DNA from: Pegoplata infirma | Taxonomy: Eukaryota; Arthropoda; Insecta; Diptera; Anthomyiidae | DNA: 64,000 nucleotides | Reading direction: 5' to 3' | NCBI GenBank assembly: GCA_963921195.1 | Contig: OY992540.1 | Location: 21,898,262 to 21,962,261 of the forward strand | In this document: positions 1-11,545 of the stretch, one piece after another | Layout: the number at the start of each line of letters is the position of its first letter | Numbering within the stretch: position 1 is the first letter of the stretch | Notes under the pieces: model-generated | What the model was told of the DNA's origin: nothing | Seen by the model: the letters and a program-made list of their open reading frames with translations, nothing else | Databases searched by the model: none | Made by a program: the position numbers and the translations under genes

Positions 1-388
1 CCAGGCCACAATTTTCATCGGATTCTTTTTGAATTTTTAACAAGTAATCACTATTATATACCGATTCCAGGATGTATTTTTTTTAACAAGTCTCTTTGAA
101 AATTTTTTCATAAAATGACTTCAAACTTGAAAATTGTACACTTTTTCACACATTTGTATGGAAAGTGGACGACCCGGGACGGGTAGTAGTATGACCAGGC
201 CACAATTTTCATCGGATTCTTTTGAAATTTTAAACAAGTAATAACAATTATAAGCCGATTCCAGCCATGTAATTTTTTTAACAAGTCTCTTTGAAAATTT
301 TTTCATAAAATGACTTCAAACTTGAAAATTGTACACTTTTTCACACATTTGTATGGAAAGTGGACGAGACGGGTAGTTGTGTGCCGAA
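1..388. repeat. 194-bp tandem duplication at window edge
   Basis: Two head-to-tail copies (1-194 and 195 to about 388) share nearly all bases, including the stretches starting CCAGGCCACAATTTTCATCG and ending GTATGGAAAGTGGACGA. The array may continue to the left of the window. No coding potential is seen. Confidence 0.85.
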
Positions 389-1110
389 GCCACAGTTGTA
401 GTTAGATTTACACAAAATTTTGTGAGGTTATTCCTTGCAATCTCGCCATTCAAATTTATATAACTTTGCTATACTTTCTAATAATAGTTTAGATTTTAAA
501 CGGTTTTAAACGTAAAAAAAGTTAATTTCAACTACCCGGGTAGCTCAACTACCCGGGTAGTAATCCCGGGTAGTTGAGCTTCCCGGGTAGCTCGGGTACT
601 CGTCTACCCGGGAAACGGGGGGATCTGGTAGAAACCAGCTGCCGCTCAAGGTTATACCAGCTGTAGACTGTACATATAGATTAAATTTTGAATGTATAAC
701 AGAAACAAACAAAAAAAATTATTTTTTTAACGTATAATTCTGTATGCAGGCGGCGTAGGCATCCAATCCAGTATTTCAAACGGGAATATCTCTGGAATGG
801 TGGGTCGTAGCAAAAAAGTATAAGAACGTTTTTTGTAGGAAATTTAATAATCTACAACTTTTACTTTAACCACTTTCGCGATATATTTACCGTTTACGAA
901 AAAAATGCAAAAAACGTATATTTTTGACCTTTGACCTCGAATATCTTTTTTAGCAAGCATCGGATCAACGGGGACTTTTCACATATAATTTGTATTCGTG
1001 AACTGAAGGTCTATGCCAATTTTCAGCTTTATGCGAGTTAATGCAAGGTTAGCCTTTTTTTGTGTCTATTTTGACCGGACTATATACTTTATACTTTACT
1101 TACATTTATA
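389..1110. other. non-coding DNA with CCCGGGTAG cluster
   Basis: No gene is seen. At 529-615 the palindromic motif CTACCCGGGTAG and part copies recur about six times, an unusually GC-rich island here. From 740 to 1100 the sequence is non-repetitive AT-rich DNA without a convincing ORF. Confidence 0.4.
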
Positions 1111-1560
1111 TACTTTATTCTTTTTTAAAATTAGACACCAGCCTAAAAACATTATCATGTTAAAAAGTTCCTCCTTAAGGAACTAAAATTACTCTTACCA
1201 ATTTTTTTCATGCTATTTTTGTAAATTTGTTCTATAATTGAAACATTTTTATGGCATATGAAGTTCATCGACCCGCATTTGGACCAAGGGGATCAGAAAT
1301 GTAAATTTTTTTAGCCGCCCCTTTTTGTGGGCGTGGTCATAAAAAAATTATTTAAATTAATGATAAAATTGTATTGATTAAGTGCTAAAACCATTATTCA
1401 TAAATTTGTCAACACTTATCGCAAGGGGGAAGGTGCCCCAACTCCTACCACCACCCCCTTTCCCTACTCAAAAATTATTTTTTTGACTTGTTTATATGTT
1501 GGAGGGCATAAAGGGTTCGGCGCAGCCGAATTTAATACTCACATTGTTTTTTTCCTTCAT
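1111..1560 (+). repeat. fragments of two dispersed repeats
   Basis: Bases 1122-1170 match the segment at 45912-45952 (ATTAGACACCAGCCTAAAAA). Bases 1250-1560 match the downstream half of the element at 24701-25370: shared parts are the CCCGCATTTGGACC-like stretch, a TGTGGGCGTGG segment and the end GGCGCAGCCGAATTTAA. These are partial transposon remains. Confidence 0.5.
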
Positions 1561-1945
1561 TCCAAGGGGGAAATTTCTTTTTGCTAATTATTTAAAAGAA
1601 AATAAGTTTGCTGATAAAAATTTGGACCCGATAGATGGCGCTGGGTAAAGTTTATAGCAAATTCTTTATTTTTGTGCAGTTTCATGGATTTTAAAAATGT
1701 ATGTACATTTCGTTATGAAAAAATATTGTATGATAGGTGGCGCTGGGGAGAAGCTATTTATAGACTTCCGAGCAAAACAACGTTTGTGGGTTCAGCATGT
1801 ATTCTATAGGAAAAAAATTCTTAGAATCTGGAATTTGGTTTTGTATTAAAGTGTTGCAATTTAAAAAAAGTGTCAGAATCTGAAAAAATTGTCTTTATAG
1901 AAAATATCAAAGAATATAAAAATATTTTTCTGCTTTTAAAGTGAC

Positions 1946-2149
1946 TTTATACCCAATTTACACCTAAGATGAACGAGAATTCACCTCAGTTTTAAAGAGT
2001 CCCTTTATATAAAGACCTTTTCACACCTGAGGTTAAATCTCGTTTGAACGAGATTTCGATCATATGATTCTGTATCATTTTATACACAACCGTTTGATCG
2101 AAATCTTGTTCGAACGAGATTTCACCTCAGGTGTGAATTGGGTATAAAA
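1946..2149. mobile_element. small inverted-repeat element (MITE-like)
   Basis: The ends are inverted copies: TTTATACCCAATTTACACCT at the left and the complement of CTCAGGTGTGAATTGGGTAT at the right. Inside, a second inverted pair carries GAACGAGATTTCGATCA-type sequence. There is no ORF. Length of about 204 bp and near-palindromic layout fit a MITE; the superfamily is unknown because the target duplication is unclear. Confidence 0.65.
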
Positions 2150-2755
2150 GTTATTCTATGAGAACATCTTTTCAGAGATAGGGATTTTCAAATTCATACA
2201 AACATTAAACATAATATTGTATTGGCAACCCTAAAGATCATATATATTCTCACTAGATATGAGAGCTTTTGACAACCTCAAAAGCAGATGCTCTTAAAAT
2301 GTTGTTCACTAGCCGATCACTAACGTTATACAATGTGTTTTATTTATTTATAATTTTTTATTATCTCGTAGATTAATATTGTTGATGTAGTACTTGATTA
2401 AAAATGTTTTCGCATGGGGTCTGTCCAAAATTGATATCGACAAGTAGTGATTAGTGGATAACAAACAAATAAAAAAAACTAAAAACAACATTAGACAACA
2501 AAAAAAATAAACATTTTGAAGTGTTTGAACTTAAATACAAATATTATTTGCATTTTAATTAATAAAATCAATTTCAAAGAAATAATTAAAAGCCGGTGCA
2601 GATAGCAAACACGAGTAAAGATGAATGATTAGTAGACGGACGGGTGTGATTAAAATGTTGAAAGTGGCCAAATTATATTGTATGACATGTCTGGTGTGGA
2701 TGTGTAACATCTGTTGTTATTTGGAATGTTATCAAAAGAGAAATAACGTAAAATG
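2150..2755. other. AT-rich non-coding DNA
   Basis: No gene, RNA or clear repeat is recognised here. Short A-rich and T-rich runs dominate. Confidence 0.4.
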
Positions 2756-3074
2756 CAGTGTTGCCACTAAATAAATTTAAAACTACACATGAATGCAGTC
2801 AAAATTACACATGAAACCTTAAATTACACATGTAATTTATTTAATGATTAAAAAAGTAATTTTTAACAAAAAATTTAACAATTTTGTATCATTAATTATA
2901 GAATAAGTAAGAAGTGCCAAAATAGGAGGTACATACTTTTAATAAGAAGCACTATTTTGATACTTTTTTGGTACTTATTTTAAACAAGTTCTGTTTTGAT
3001 ACTTTTTAGTTATTTTTACAAAAATTACTATTTAAAAAAATACCATTTTGTTCCTTCTTATAAAAAGTACTATT

Positions 3075-4100
3075 TGAATACTTTTTATACCCTCCAACCA
3101 CAGTATGGGAGCTATACTCACTTTGTCATTCCGTGTGTAACGCATCAAAATATCGGTCTAGGACCCCATAAAGTATATGGGGCATTCCATGTCAAATCGG
3201 ACACTTTGAATAATTTTTTTTTAAATTTTTCCAATTTGTTGACAGTTTTTAGTACCCTTCGAAAACATCTTCGTGGTAACTTTTCAGATTTTTTTGATGA
3301 CCCGTTCAAAAGATATCGAATTTTTAAAAATTGGTAGTTTGTTCCTTTACTCAATCTTCTTTTACTCATAACTTCTTCAATAATTAACCAAATTGCATTT
3401 TTTTTTTGTTTTTTTACGTACTTTAAAAAAAAAAAATCCAGAAAAATTCTTAAAAGTGCACCAGCATGCGATTTTTAAGTTTTAAAATTTAAATCTCATT
3501 TTGGAAAATGTATTTACTCTTTGATTTTTTTTTTTAATTTTTTTGTGTAAAACTTCTACCGATTCTAAAAATTTTTTGCCCAGTAGGATCGTGGGATAAC
3601 GATTATTACTATTTTTTTAAAATTTTTTGAATAAATTTTATTATAAATTTCCAATTTTAAAATCATTTTTACTGCTCCAATAGTGGGTCATAGAGGAGTC
3701 ATTGAGAGAACCTTCCCATCCCGATAAATATAACAAATGTTTCATTTATTTAACAAAAATACAAAAAAAAAACATGTAAAAAAAGTGTATTTTTTCAGAG
3801 GTTATTTCAGTTCTCCAAGGGGGAACTTTTTCCCCCTTGGTCCGATTTTGCCCATTTCCGAATTTAACTTGCCTAGGAATATAACACATATTCGTGCCAA
3901 ACTTCGAAAGCCTAGCTCTTTTATTTTGGACTGTATCGTGTCCTCTACAGACGGACGGACGGACATCGCTAGAATGTCTTAGAATCGATCACTGATCAAT
4001 AATATATATACTTAATGGGGTCCTTGACCGATATTTCGATGCATTACACACGGAATGACAAAGTGAGTATACCCCCATACTGTGGTTGGAGGGTATAAAA
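3075..4100. repeat. composite of TATACCCTCCAAC-type dispersed repeats
   Basis: The left end (3083-3180) and the right end (about 3940-4098) are inverted copies of one repeat, with TATACCCTCCAACCACAGTA, CATTCCGTGTGTAACGCATC and GACGGACGGACATCGCTAGA-type sequence. The middle (3180-3720) carries a segment starting GGCATTCCATGTCAAATCGG that recurs at 49557 in the same orientation and at about 5820-4560 inverted. Short ORFs here are not maintained between copies. Confidence 0.6.
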
Positions 4101-4164
4101 AAAATCGTATGGGGACCGCCTTAACCGTTAAAGATAGAGGGTAGGTATGTTCAGAGAAAATGTT

Positions 4165-4340
4165 AGGGGGCCCCGTAGGCTAGTTGGTAGCGTGCCGGCC
4201 TTTCAACGTGGGGGTCGTGGGTTCGATTCCCACCAGAGCCCTTGGTTTTTTCGCTACAACGAGACGACGGTCATTGTTACCAGTTCTCGGTTAGGTTGAA
4301 TTTATTAAAAATGAGTTGTAAATAAATAGAAAGAAAAAGA
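4165..4340 (+). mobile_element. tRNA-derived SINE, copy 1
   Basis: A tRNA-like head starts at GGGGCCCCGTAGGCTAG, with an A-box-like TAGTTGGTAGCGTG and a B box GGTTCGATTCC inside a paired T arm (GTGGG/CCCAC). A tRNA-unrelated body follows, ending in an A-rich AAATAAATAGAAAG tail. A perfect 31-bp target duplication flanks it (4134-4164 and 4341-4371), which defines both ends and shows retroposition. The anticodon loop shape (CTTTCAA) hints at a Glu-type parent, but the acceptor stem is degenerate. A second copy lies at 43651-43820. Confidence 0.88.
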
Positions 4341-4371
4341 ATAGAGGGTAGGTATGTTCAGAGAAAATGTT

Positions 4372-5825
4372 TGGACTAAAAAAATATTGTGGGGCAGTTA
4401 GAGTGGTGGAGCAAATTTAAAAAAAATTTCATTTTGTGTGGGAGCCCCCTTAGAAATTGGAGATAGGGTATTAGTTTGTTTCGAAGAAATGTTTAGACGT
4501 AAAAATGGGGGGGGGGGGGGTCGGTCTTGGAAATGACCCCCTTGGAGCAGTAGAAATAATTTTACTTTAGAATATTACAATAAAAATTTTTCAAAAAATT
4601 TAAAAAAATAGTAATAATCGCTATCCCACGATCCTACTGGGTAAAAAATTTGTAGAATCGATAGAAGTTTTACACAAAAAAATTAAAAAAAAATCAAAGA
4701 GTACATACATTTTCAAAAATGAGATTAAAATTTTTAAACTTAAAAATCGCATACTAGAGCGCTTTTAAGAATTTTTTGGGTTTTTTTTAAAAATTTTTAA
4801 AAATTTTTAAAACTTTTAAAAATTTTTCTCGATTTTTATACCCTACACCACTCTTTGGTACACGATTCACAAAAATCTCTAAAATTTCATGAAAATCAAA
4901 AGTATTTTATTAAGATTAAGTTTGTATGTATTAAACGCGTACTTTAATAACCTTATCAAATCTGGTTATTTTAGGACCATTTTTGGACCTAGACCCATAA
5001 AAAAATTTCGCCCGATATTCAGTTGTTTTCTACGCTTTTTAAAGATTTAACAAAAGATAGATCCCAACGTTCCATGTTTGAACTTGGAAACCATTTTCCG
5101 GGAAACACCGGTGTAGGGTATTATATGGCCGGTCTTGACCGACTTGAATTTTCATACTTGTTTTTTTTTAAAGTACGTAAAAAAACAAAAATTTTGAAAA
5201 AAAAAAATTTCAATTTGGACCATTATTGAAGAAGTTATGATTAAAAGAAGTTTGAGTAAACCCAGCAAAAACTTGCATTACCAAGTAATGAAATGTGTAA
5301 TGGGAAATTCAAAAGTTATAATTACTTCTGATACGAATTACCTTTCCCATTACATTTACAAGCAAATGTGCCAAATGTAATGATTATCAAACCAGTATTA
5401 ATAACTAATTACATATATACTTATAGGTAATGAAAAAATTATTTAAAAAAAAAATTAAAAAAATCAAAATAATGTACAGTGAGTCAAAAAGTGAAAATCT
5501 AGTTCTGAAATTTTTTTATTTTATTATAATGACTTATGTAAGTCATTATTAATAAGTCCTTATTTTTCATTTCAAAATAATGCTAAAGGTAATTTTCTGT
5601 CACTACCAAGTAATTCGAATGGTAATGATGTGTCATTACCAAGTTTTTGCTGGGAAGGAACAAACTACCAATTTTAAAATTTCTATATCTTTTGAACGGG
5701 TCATAAAAAAAATCTGAAAATTTACCACGAAGGAGTTTTCGAAGGGTACTAAAAACTGTCAACAAATTGGAAAAATCAAAAAAAAATTATTCAAAGTGTC
5801 CGATTTGACATGGAATGCCCCATAT
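4372..5825 (-). repeat. inverted copy of the 3180-3720 type repeat, with insertions
   Basis: Bases 4380-4840 and 5165-5820 are the inverted counterpart of 3180-3720 and of 49557-50290, for example the complement of CCCACGATCCTACTGGG. Two later segments interrupt it: a fragment of the TATACCCTACACC-type element at about 4841-5165, ending GGTCTTGACCGACT, and the MITE at 5261-5654. Confidence 0.6.
5261..5654. mobile_element. MITE with CCCAGCAAAAACTTG ends
   Basis: Terminal inverted repeats CCCAGCAAAAACTTG (left) and CAAGTTTTTGCTGGG (right) bound 394 bp of AT-rich, partly palindromic DNA. The uninterrupted site is seen at about 3330-3370 (opposite strand). Comparing the two gives an insertion point with a 2-bp duplication (AA). 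It has no ORF. Confidence 0.75.
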
Positions 5826-6240
5826 ATATTATTGATCAGTGATCGATTCTAAGACATTCTAGCGATGTTCGTCTGTAGAGGACACGATACAGTCCTAAAT
5901 AAAAGAAGTTTGGCACAAATTTGTCTTATGGTCATAGACTGGTTGAGTTCGGAATTGGGTAAAATCGGACCAAGGGAAAACTAATCCAACCTCAGAAAAC
6001 CTGCTTTTTTTGCCGGGTTTTTTGTACTTTTGTTAAGCAAATGAAACATTTTTGTGTCAAAAGAAGTTTAAAATCCTGGATACCCCAGCGGATAAAAAAA
6101 AATAAAAATTATTTCACCTGCCCCCTTTTGTGGGCGTGGATATAAAAAATGTATTTTAATAATTATTGATTGGATTAAATAATTGCAAGAATCATAATAA
6201 ATCAATTTTATAAAACCTACGGCAAGGTTTTATAAAATGG
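5825..6240 (+). repeat. partial copy of the 24701-type element
   Basis: It shares GATCGATTCTAAGACATTCT, CTAGCGATG with a GTCTGT run, the AAAATAAAAGA-GTTTGGCAC segment and CTTTTGTGGGCGTGG with 24780-25150. It is a 5'- and 3'-truncated repeat without coding capacity. Confidence 0.5.
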
Positions 6241-6488
6241 ATGCAATCCAAAAAATTCCCATTTTATTACAAAAAATACTTTTTTGTTCCTTCTTATTAA
6301 AAAGTAATATTTTGATATTTTTTTTATTGATATATTAAAATGTGCTATTTTGGTACTTTTTATAAAAAAAAATATTATTATTAAAAACACTATTTATTTT
6401 CATACTTTTTTGGTACCATGTAATTTAAAAAATTATATTTTGGTACCATTTTGTTCCCTTTTGTTAAAGAGTACTATTTTGATACTTT

Positions 6489-7103
6489 TTTATACCCTCC
6501 ACTTAGTGATAGAGGGTATATATAAGTTTGTCATTCCGTTTGTAACTCATCGAAATATCGGTCTGGGACCCCATAAAGTATATATATTCATGATCCCCGA
6601 TCGATTTTAAGACATTCTAGCGATGTCCGTCTGTCCGTCGGTCCGTCTGTCTGTCTGTCTGTGGAAATGGTGATCACGACCAAAATACTATACGGATATG
6701 ACTGAAAGTTCTCCTGAGAAGTTTGGTATTGCATTTGAGCGATATCGGTTCAGCGGTTTAAAAGTTATGAACGAAAATGTAAGGACACCTCAAAAATTTT
6801 AGTACATTCAACATAACCTAAAAATACAAAATGCTTTAATTCTGCTGCTGGTTGACATATGTGAACATTATTGAACACCAAATGGTATTTAAACATGTAC
6901 GAACATATTGTTTGACAAAAAAAAAAAAAATCGCGGATTTTTTTTTAACAAAAATTTTTTTTCGCGGAAATTTTTTTGCCGAAATTTTTTTTTTTAAATT
7001 AATTTCCTTTTAAAAAAAAGTTTTTTGCAATAATCTTTTTGAAATTGTGGAGGGTATCACTACATTCGGCAAAGCCGAATTTAACTTTTTTACTTGTTTT
7101 TAT
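6489..7103 (+). mobile_element. mini-me/DINE-1-like element with (GTCY)n
   Basis: It starts TATACCCTCCACTTAGTGAT and contains CATTCCGTTTGTAAC, CCCATAAAGTATATATATTC, a (GTCY)n tract near 6627-6660 and a terminal CATTCGGCAAAGCCGAATTT followed by ACTTG. The paired (TA)n and (GTCY)n proto-microsatellites are the known signature of dipteran mini-me elements; assignment to the Helentron-like group is inference. It is non-autonomous. Confidence 0.65.
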
Positions 7104-7340
7104 TAATATATGACATTTTTGTACTTTTTTTACCGCAGTATTTTATAAGTGTACCAAAATAATACTTTTTAAAAAAAGCATTTGTCTGGATGTAATTTTT
7201 TAAAAAACAGTATTGAAATAGTACTTTTTAATAAAAAGTACCAACACAAAACTTTTTTAAAATAAATTTCCGTACACATACAGCCGAAAATTACACATGG
7301 AATGTTTAAAAACATGTGAAGTGGCAACACTGATAGAATG

Positions 7341-8310
7341 GTAATCAAAACAAAATGAGAATAGAACAAGAGCAAGTTTTTTTTTTTTTTTTTTTTTAAG
7401 CGTCATAATAAAGTTAAGTAAATTGTATGGTTAAACACAATCAAGCTACAGGCGATATGTGAAATAGTATTGGAAAATTTTAAAATGATTTTAAACCAAT
7501 TTAAATGAGTTGGTAGTTTTGAAGTATGTATGTAACGACACCTTATATCGTCACCACACTTCCTTTTCCGTGCCAGAGCTACCAGGCTTTTTAACTGAGT
7601 TCAGGGCTGGGATGTGTTGATAGACCATTTTGAGACAAAAATCAAATCAATGACAAAACGGTTTAAAAAAAATAATATAATTCCGGTATTCTCCCAAAAT
7701 TCTTCAATTCGTTTCTTTCACGTTCCATATAACCAATACAACTTTAAAAGCAGAAATTTCTTTAGGGCAAGTGCATATCTTTCGTATTAAGTTTCCACTA
7801 CTACGAAATGAAAGTATGTGAAGTATATCTTCCTGTGTAAAAAATGCTTTAATCAGGCTCATATATTGTATGATCTGCCCAAATCAAATATAACCTAATC
7901 TAATATAACTAAATGTATTCAGATTTTAAATTTGCTCACCATTTTCTGGATCTGCTATAGAGCAGATCAGATACAATTAAATATAACTGGATATGAGTAG
8001 AGATAAGATATGAGCACACCAGATCAGATCTTATTCATTTTTATGCGGGCCGATTTTTTTTAAACTTTTTTTATTTTGCTGCCTATCGCTTTAATTGTGT
8101 TTAGGTTTTTTTTTGCCCCATTGTTTGGTTTATGACTTGCTTTTTTATTAATTTTGTGGTTGCTACTTCGTCATCCGCTATCAGACCGAAAAACTTATTA
8201 TTTTTTTTATGTTTTTGTTTAAAAAAGAGCTGGGAGAGTTGGAATGACACTCCCTCTCTGAGAATTTAGATGATTACTTTCAATTGATAAAGGCAGTTGT
8301 TTAAGTTTCG
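7341..8310. other. upstream flank of the P450 gene
   Basis: Mostly non-repetitive DNA with a T tract at 7378-7397. Near 7960-8035 imperfect repeats of CAGATCAGAT/AGATAAGATATGAG occur. No separate gene is supported; this region probably includes the P450 proximal regulatory DNA. Confidence 0.4.
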
Positions 8311-8343
8311 TTTATTATATTCGCTTTTAAATTTATTCAGTTT
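8311..8343 (+). promoter_or_regulatory. possible P450 core promoter
   Basis: A TATA-like TTATTATAT at 8312-8320 lies about 26 bases before an initiator-like TTCAGTTTT (A at 8339), roughly 320 bases upstream of the ATG at 8660. In this AT-rich DNA such matches are common by chance, so this is only a candidate. Confidence 0.2.
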
Positions 8344-8659
8344 TGCGGTTTTTGCGGTCGAAGTCTCAAGTTTTTTTTGTATTGTTTTATTCTGCCCACG
8401 TACTATACACGGCGTATATTTGCGTCGTGCGCTCTATACTAAAACCATTTGTTTGTTAAATTTCATAAGAGAATTGGCAGTCTGCGTGTTCGTCGTGGTT
8501 CTTAATCGTGTGGTGTCTGTCTTGTTTTGTTGTCAATTCTTTAGTTTTTTCTATAGTTTAGTTCGAATGTTTTTTTTTTTTTGTAAAAATAAAACAAAAA
8601 TAAATTCTAAAATAGTAAATTAATTTGTTATACATTGTAAAGTTTTTATTGTTGCGGCT

Positions 8660-9127
8660 ATGGTGGAGGCCTCTTCAATTCTATTATTTGTTATTACCGT
8701 TCTGACGGCGGTGCTCGTTTGGTCGCGTCGCACTTACGTGTACTGGCAGCGTAGACGTGTCAAATTTGTGCAACCAACACATTTGTTGGGCAACCTTAAG
8801 GATGTTTTAAAAATGCAAAATTCGTTCGCTCTGCAGCTGCGCGATTTTTACTACAATGAACGTTTTGCGGACGAACCTTTGGTGGGCATTTATTTGTTCC
8901 ATCAACCGGCTTTGCTGTTGCGCGATTTGCGTGTTATACGTTCAGTGTTAGTTGAAGATTTTGTTAATTTTTCACATCGTTTTTCCAAGTGTAATGCCCA
9001 TCAGGATAAAATGGGTGCACTGAATTTATTTTTTGCTCGAAATCCTGAATGGCGTGATATACGAACAAAATTAGCTCCAGTGTTTACTACGGCAAAAATG
9101 AAACAAATGTTTTCGTTAATGGAAGAG
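8660..9127 (+). CDS. cytochrome P450 (CYP6-like, CYP3 clan), exon 1
   Basis: Codons 1-156 of a 521-aa microsomal P450 (heme-thiolate monooxygenase family; ER membrane; substrate unknown). Residues 3-20 are a hydrophobic membrane anchor, followed by a basic stretch (RRTYVYWQRRR). The C-helix WxxxR is W131-R135 in a stretch reading WRDIRTKLAPVFTTAKMKQM, close to the CYP6 pattern WRxLRxKLxPxFTSxKMKxMF. The first in-frame ATG (8660) gives the normal anchor length. The exon ends GAG|GTATGT at 9127/9128 in phase 0; reading past it runs into a non-homologous tail and a stop at 9277. I cannot assign a subfamily from memory. Confidence 0.9.
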
Positions 9128-9399
9128 GTATGTTTAGACGTAATCGGGGGAAAAAAATGTATCAACAACATTATGAGTGATGCCAACTTAGCGGTTTTTA
9201 AAAAAATTTACACGCAAAAAAAGTTTTCAATGTTATTGTTTGTTGTGGCGTATCTTTCATACTCTCCAAAGTGTTAACAAAAAAATTAACTGGAACTCGA
9301 TAAATAAATAAAAATTATTAAAGTGATATCCTCCTCAATATAAACAAGTTTAAGTTAAAGTTTTTTAAAATTCGACTTGGCCGAATCAATGAATACCCT

Positions 9400-10028
9400 T
9401 CGAAATGCTCAAATATGTTAAATACAACTCTTAGTCGGCAAGGAATTCTCTTCCATTGACTAATAAAAAACAATAATAATCATAAATAATAATAACGATA
9501 ATAAAAATAATATTAATAACTTGCTTTTTATTTCAAATTTCATAAAAACGTCTGAAAAAATCACAAAATAACCAAGTTAAAAAAAACATTTTCAAATATT
9601 TTTGATTTTATCTATAGATTTCACTCAGTTTTCTCTCACAAAATGTTACTATAACATTTACTTTTAATACATAAGTAAAACCACGAAATAATCTAAACCA
9701 ACGCGAGTTTAATAAATACTAATAATTAATCAATAACATTTAAATTTCGTAAAAAATTCTAAAAAAAAAATCACGCTCTGATTAGCTGTTGTTTGCACGC
9801 GTAAACTAACAGACGCGACACGACAGGTATCAAAAACAGCAAATTTTGTAAACAAAACTTAATGAAATATTTTAATGAAACTACGAAATCTAATGAATCA
9901 AAATTAATGAAAATCTACATACTGTGATGTATTAAATTTCATTCAGCATATGGAATATTTCATTTTTGTAATGAAACAACATTAATGAATTCCATTCATT
10001 AGTGATATGAAGCGTTTTCCTATCAGTT
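9400..10028. mobile_element. 629-bp insertion with 12-bp target duplication
   Basis: The 12-mer AATGAATACCCT flanks this segment at 9388-9399 and 10029-10040, and the two outer flanks join into the normal end of a mini-me-like element. The insert has AAT-rich simple sequence but no clear terminal repeats, tail or ORF, so its class is unknown; a retroposed fragment is possible. Confidence 0.55.
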
Positions 10029-10903
10029 AATGAATACCCTCCACAATTCCTTTTTTTTTTAAAGTTTAGTACATTTTTTAACGCGAAAAAAATTAACGAT
10101 TTTGATTAGAAATATTTTATTTTGAGTAAAAAGCTCTTTTTTTGTAATTTAAAATAAAAAAACAAAATGCTTTTTTTTTTTTGAGTGTAAAACTTTTTTC
10201 GAGTATAATGTTTTTTTTACTGTAAAAATAGTTCAAAATATTGTAATTTTTGTAAAAAAAAAACTAAATTTTTTTTGAGTGTAAAATTTTTTTTCAGTGT
10301 AAAATTTTTTCGAGTGTAATCTTTAAGTTACCAATGCTTTTAAAACTAAACAAGTTTGAAAAGCATTGTTAAGTTACCACCAAGGCTTTTAAAACTTGTG
10401 TAACACGTGGCATTTAAGATGAAACCAATCAGAAATTCAGGGTTTAGCCTATGACTTTTGAACCACTGGACCGATTGAGCTGAAGTTTAATACCAAACAG
10501 ACCTGGGGAACGGTAAAGATACATGCCAAGTTGCAGTAGTCTCATTATTATCTTTCGAAAGTTATCGTGTTTTTTATCTCGTATATTCGCGAAAATCCCT
10601 TGCCGAAATTTACTCTTTTGCTAATAACTTTTGAACCACTGGACCGATTTGGCTGTATTGCAATATCAACCGGACCAGGTAAATGGCCAACATATATGCC
10701 AAACTACAGGACCCACCGTAAAGTCTTTCAAAAGTTAGCGTGTTTTCTACGGACAGACGGACGGACATCGCTAGATCGTCTTAAAATTGATCGAGGATCA
10801 TGAATATATATACTTTATGGGGTCTTAGACCAATATTTCGATGTGTTACAAACGGAATGACAAACTTATATATACCCTCTATCACTAGAGTGGAGGGTAT
10901 AAA
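10029..10903 (-). mobile_element. mini-me/DINE-1-like element
   Basis: Read on the minus strand it starts TATACCCTCCACTCTAGTGA, then CATTCCGTTTGTAACACATC, a TA-rich stretch, GACATCGCTAGA complement and a short GTCY tract, and ends near a GTGGAGGGTATTCATT. The outer tail (9366-9399) with the CCGAATTTT-like end is separated by the 9400-10028 insertion. Confidence 0.65.
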
Positions 10904-11545
10904 AAATTATATCAGCTGTGATTGTTTATGCTGAAATTTCGAACGCGGCAACAAATACATTATACAAACAAAAAATACAGATTACACAGTGCAACAGCCC
11001 ATTTAGGGCCTCAAATAAACCAAGACAGTTTGAAAGTACTTGTGAGTACTTCTAAAAACCCCAAAGGATTTTTAATTTTTTTTTTCAAAGGCGTTGGAAA
11101 GAAGTCGAAAAAAAATAATGTAAACTTTCTTTTGGGCATAACATGGTGTTTGGATGTCTTCAATAGAATTTTATGGGTAATTTTTTTCTAGAGTACATTA
11201 AACCTGTATCTCCCTTTTTAATGGGTCATTTTAGTACGTTTTTACGGAATGGCTTAAAAGACTACTAATTGTAAGACATGCGTTGAAATGGTTAAAATGT
11301 GCAAAAAAAGTGCATAAAAGTGGTTAATTGTAAATTATCATTAATTTTTCATATTTTTTCCTATATTTGTTAGTCAAAATTATATACGGTTTCTGGCATA
11401 AACATAAAAAATAATTGATACTTTACAATTTACCTTTTTTCTACAGTTTCCTTGTACCAGTCGAACTTTCTGCCGTAAGTAACCCCTAGTGAAATTTGAT
11501 GCAGAAAATATTCGTAAAACATTTTAACCCTTTAAACCCAAGTCA

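Larger units (their letters stand above)
2756..7332. mobile_element. hAT-like element, heavily interrupted
   Basis: The left end CAGTGTTGCCACT and the right end AGTGGCAACACTG are perfect 13-bp inverted repeats of hAT type. Flanking 8-mers GTAAAATG (2748-2755) and ATAGAATG (7333-7340) match at 6 of 8 positions, consistent with an old 8-bp target duplication. Element-specific parts are about 2756-3080, 6250-6488 and 7104-7332, rich in diverged repeats of AAAAGTACTATTTTGATAC type. The rest is later insertions. No transposase is seen. Confidence 0.6.

Noticed and set aside
4168..4240. Working tRNA gene
   Set aside because: A and B boxes are present, but the acceptor and anticodon stems are degenerate and a SINE body, A-rich tail and target duplications follow.
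8297..8623. 108-codon open frame just upstream of the P450 start
   Set aside because: No initiating ATG at its start, Phe/Cys-rich low-complexity product and position directly before the P450 ATG; better explained as 5' UTR or promoter DNA.
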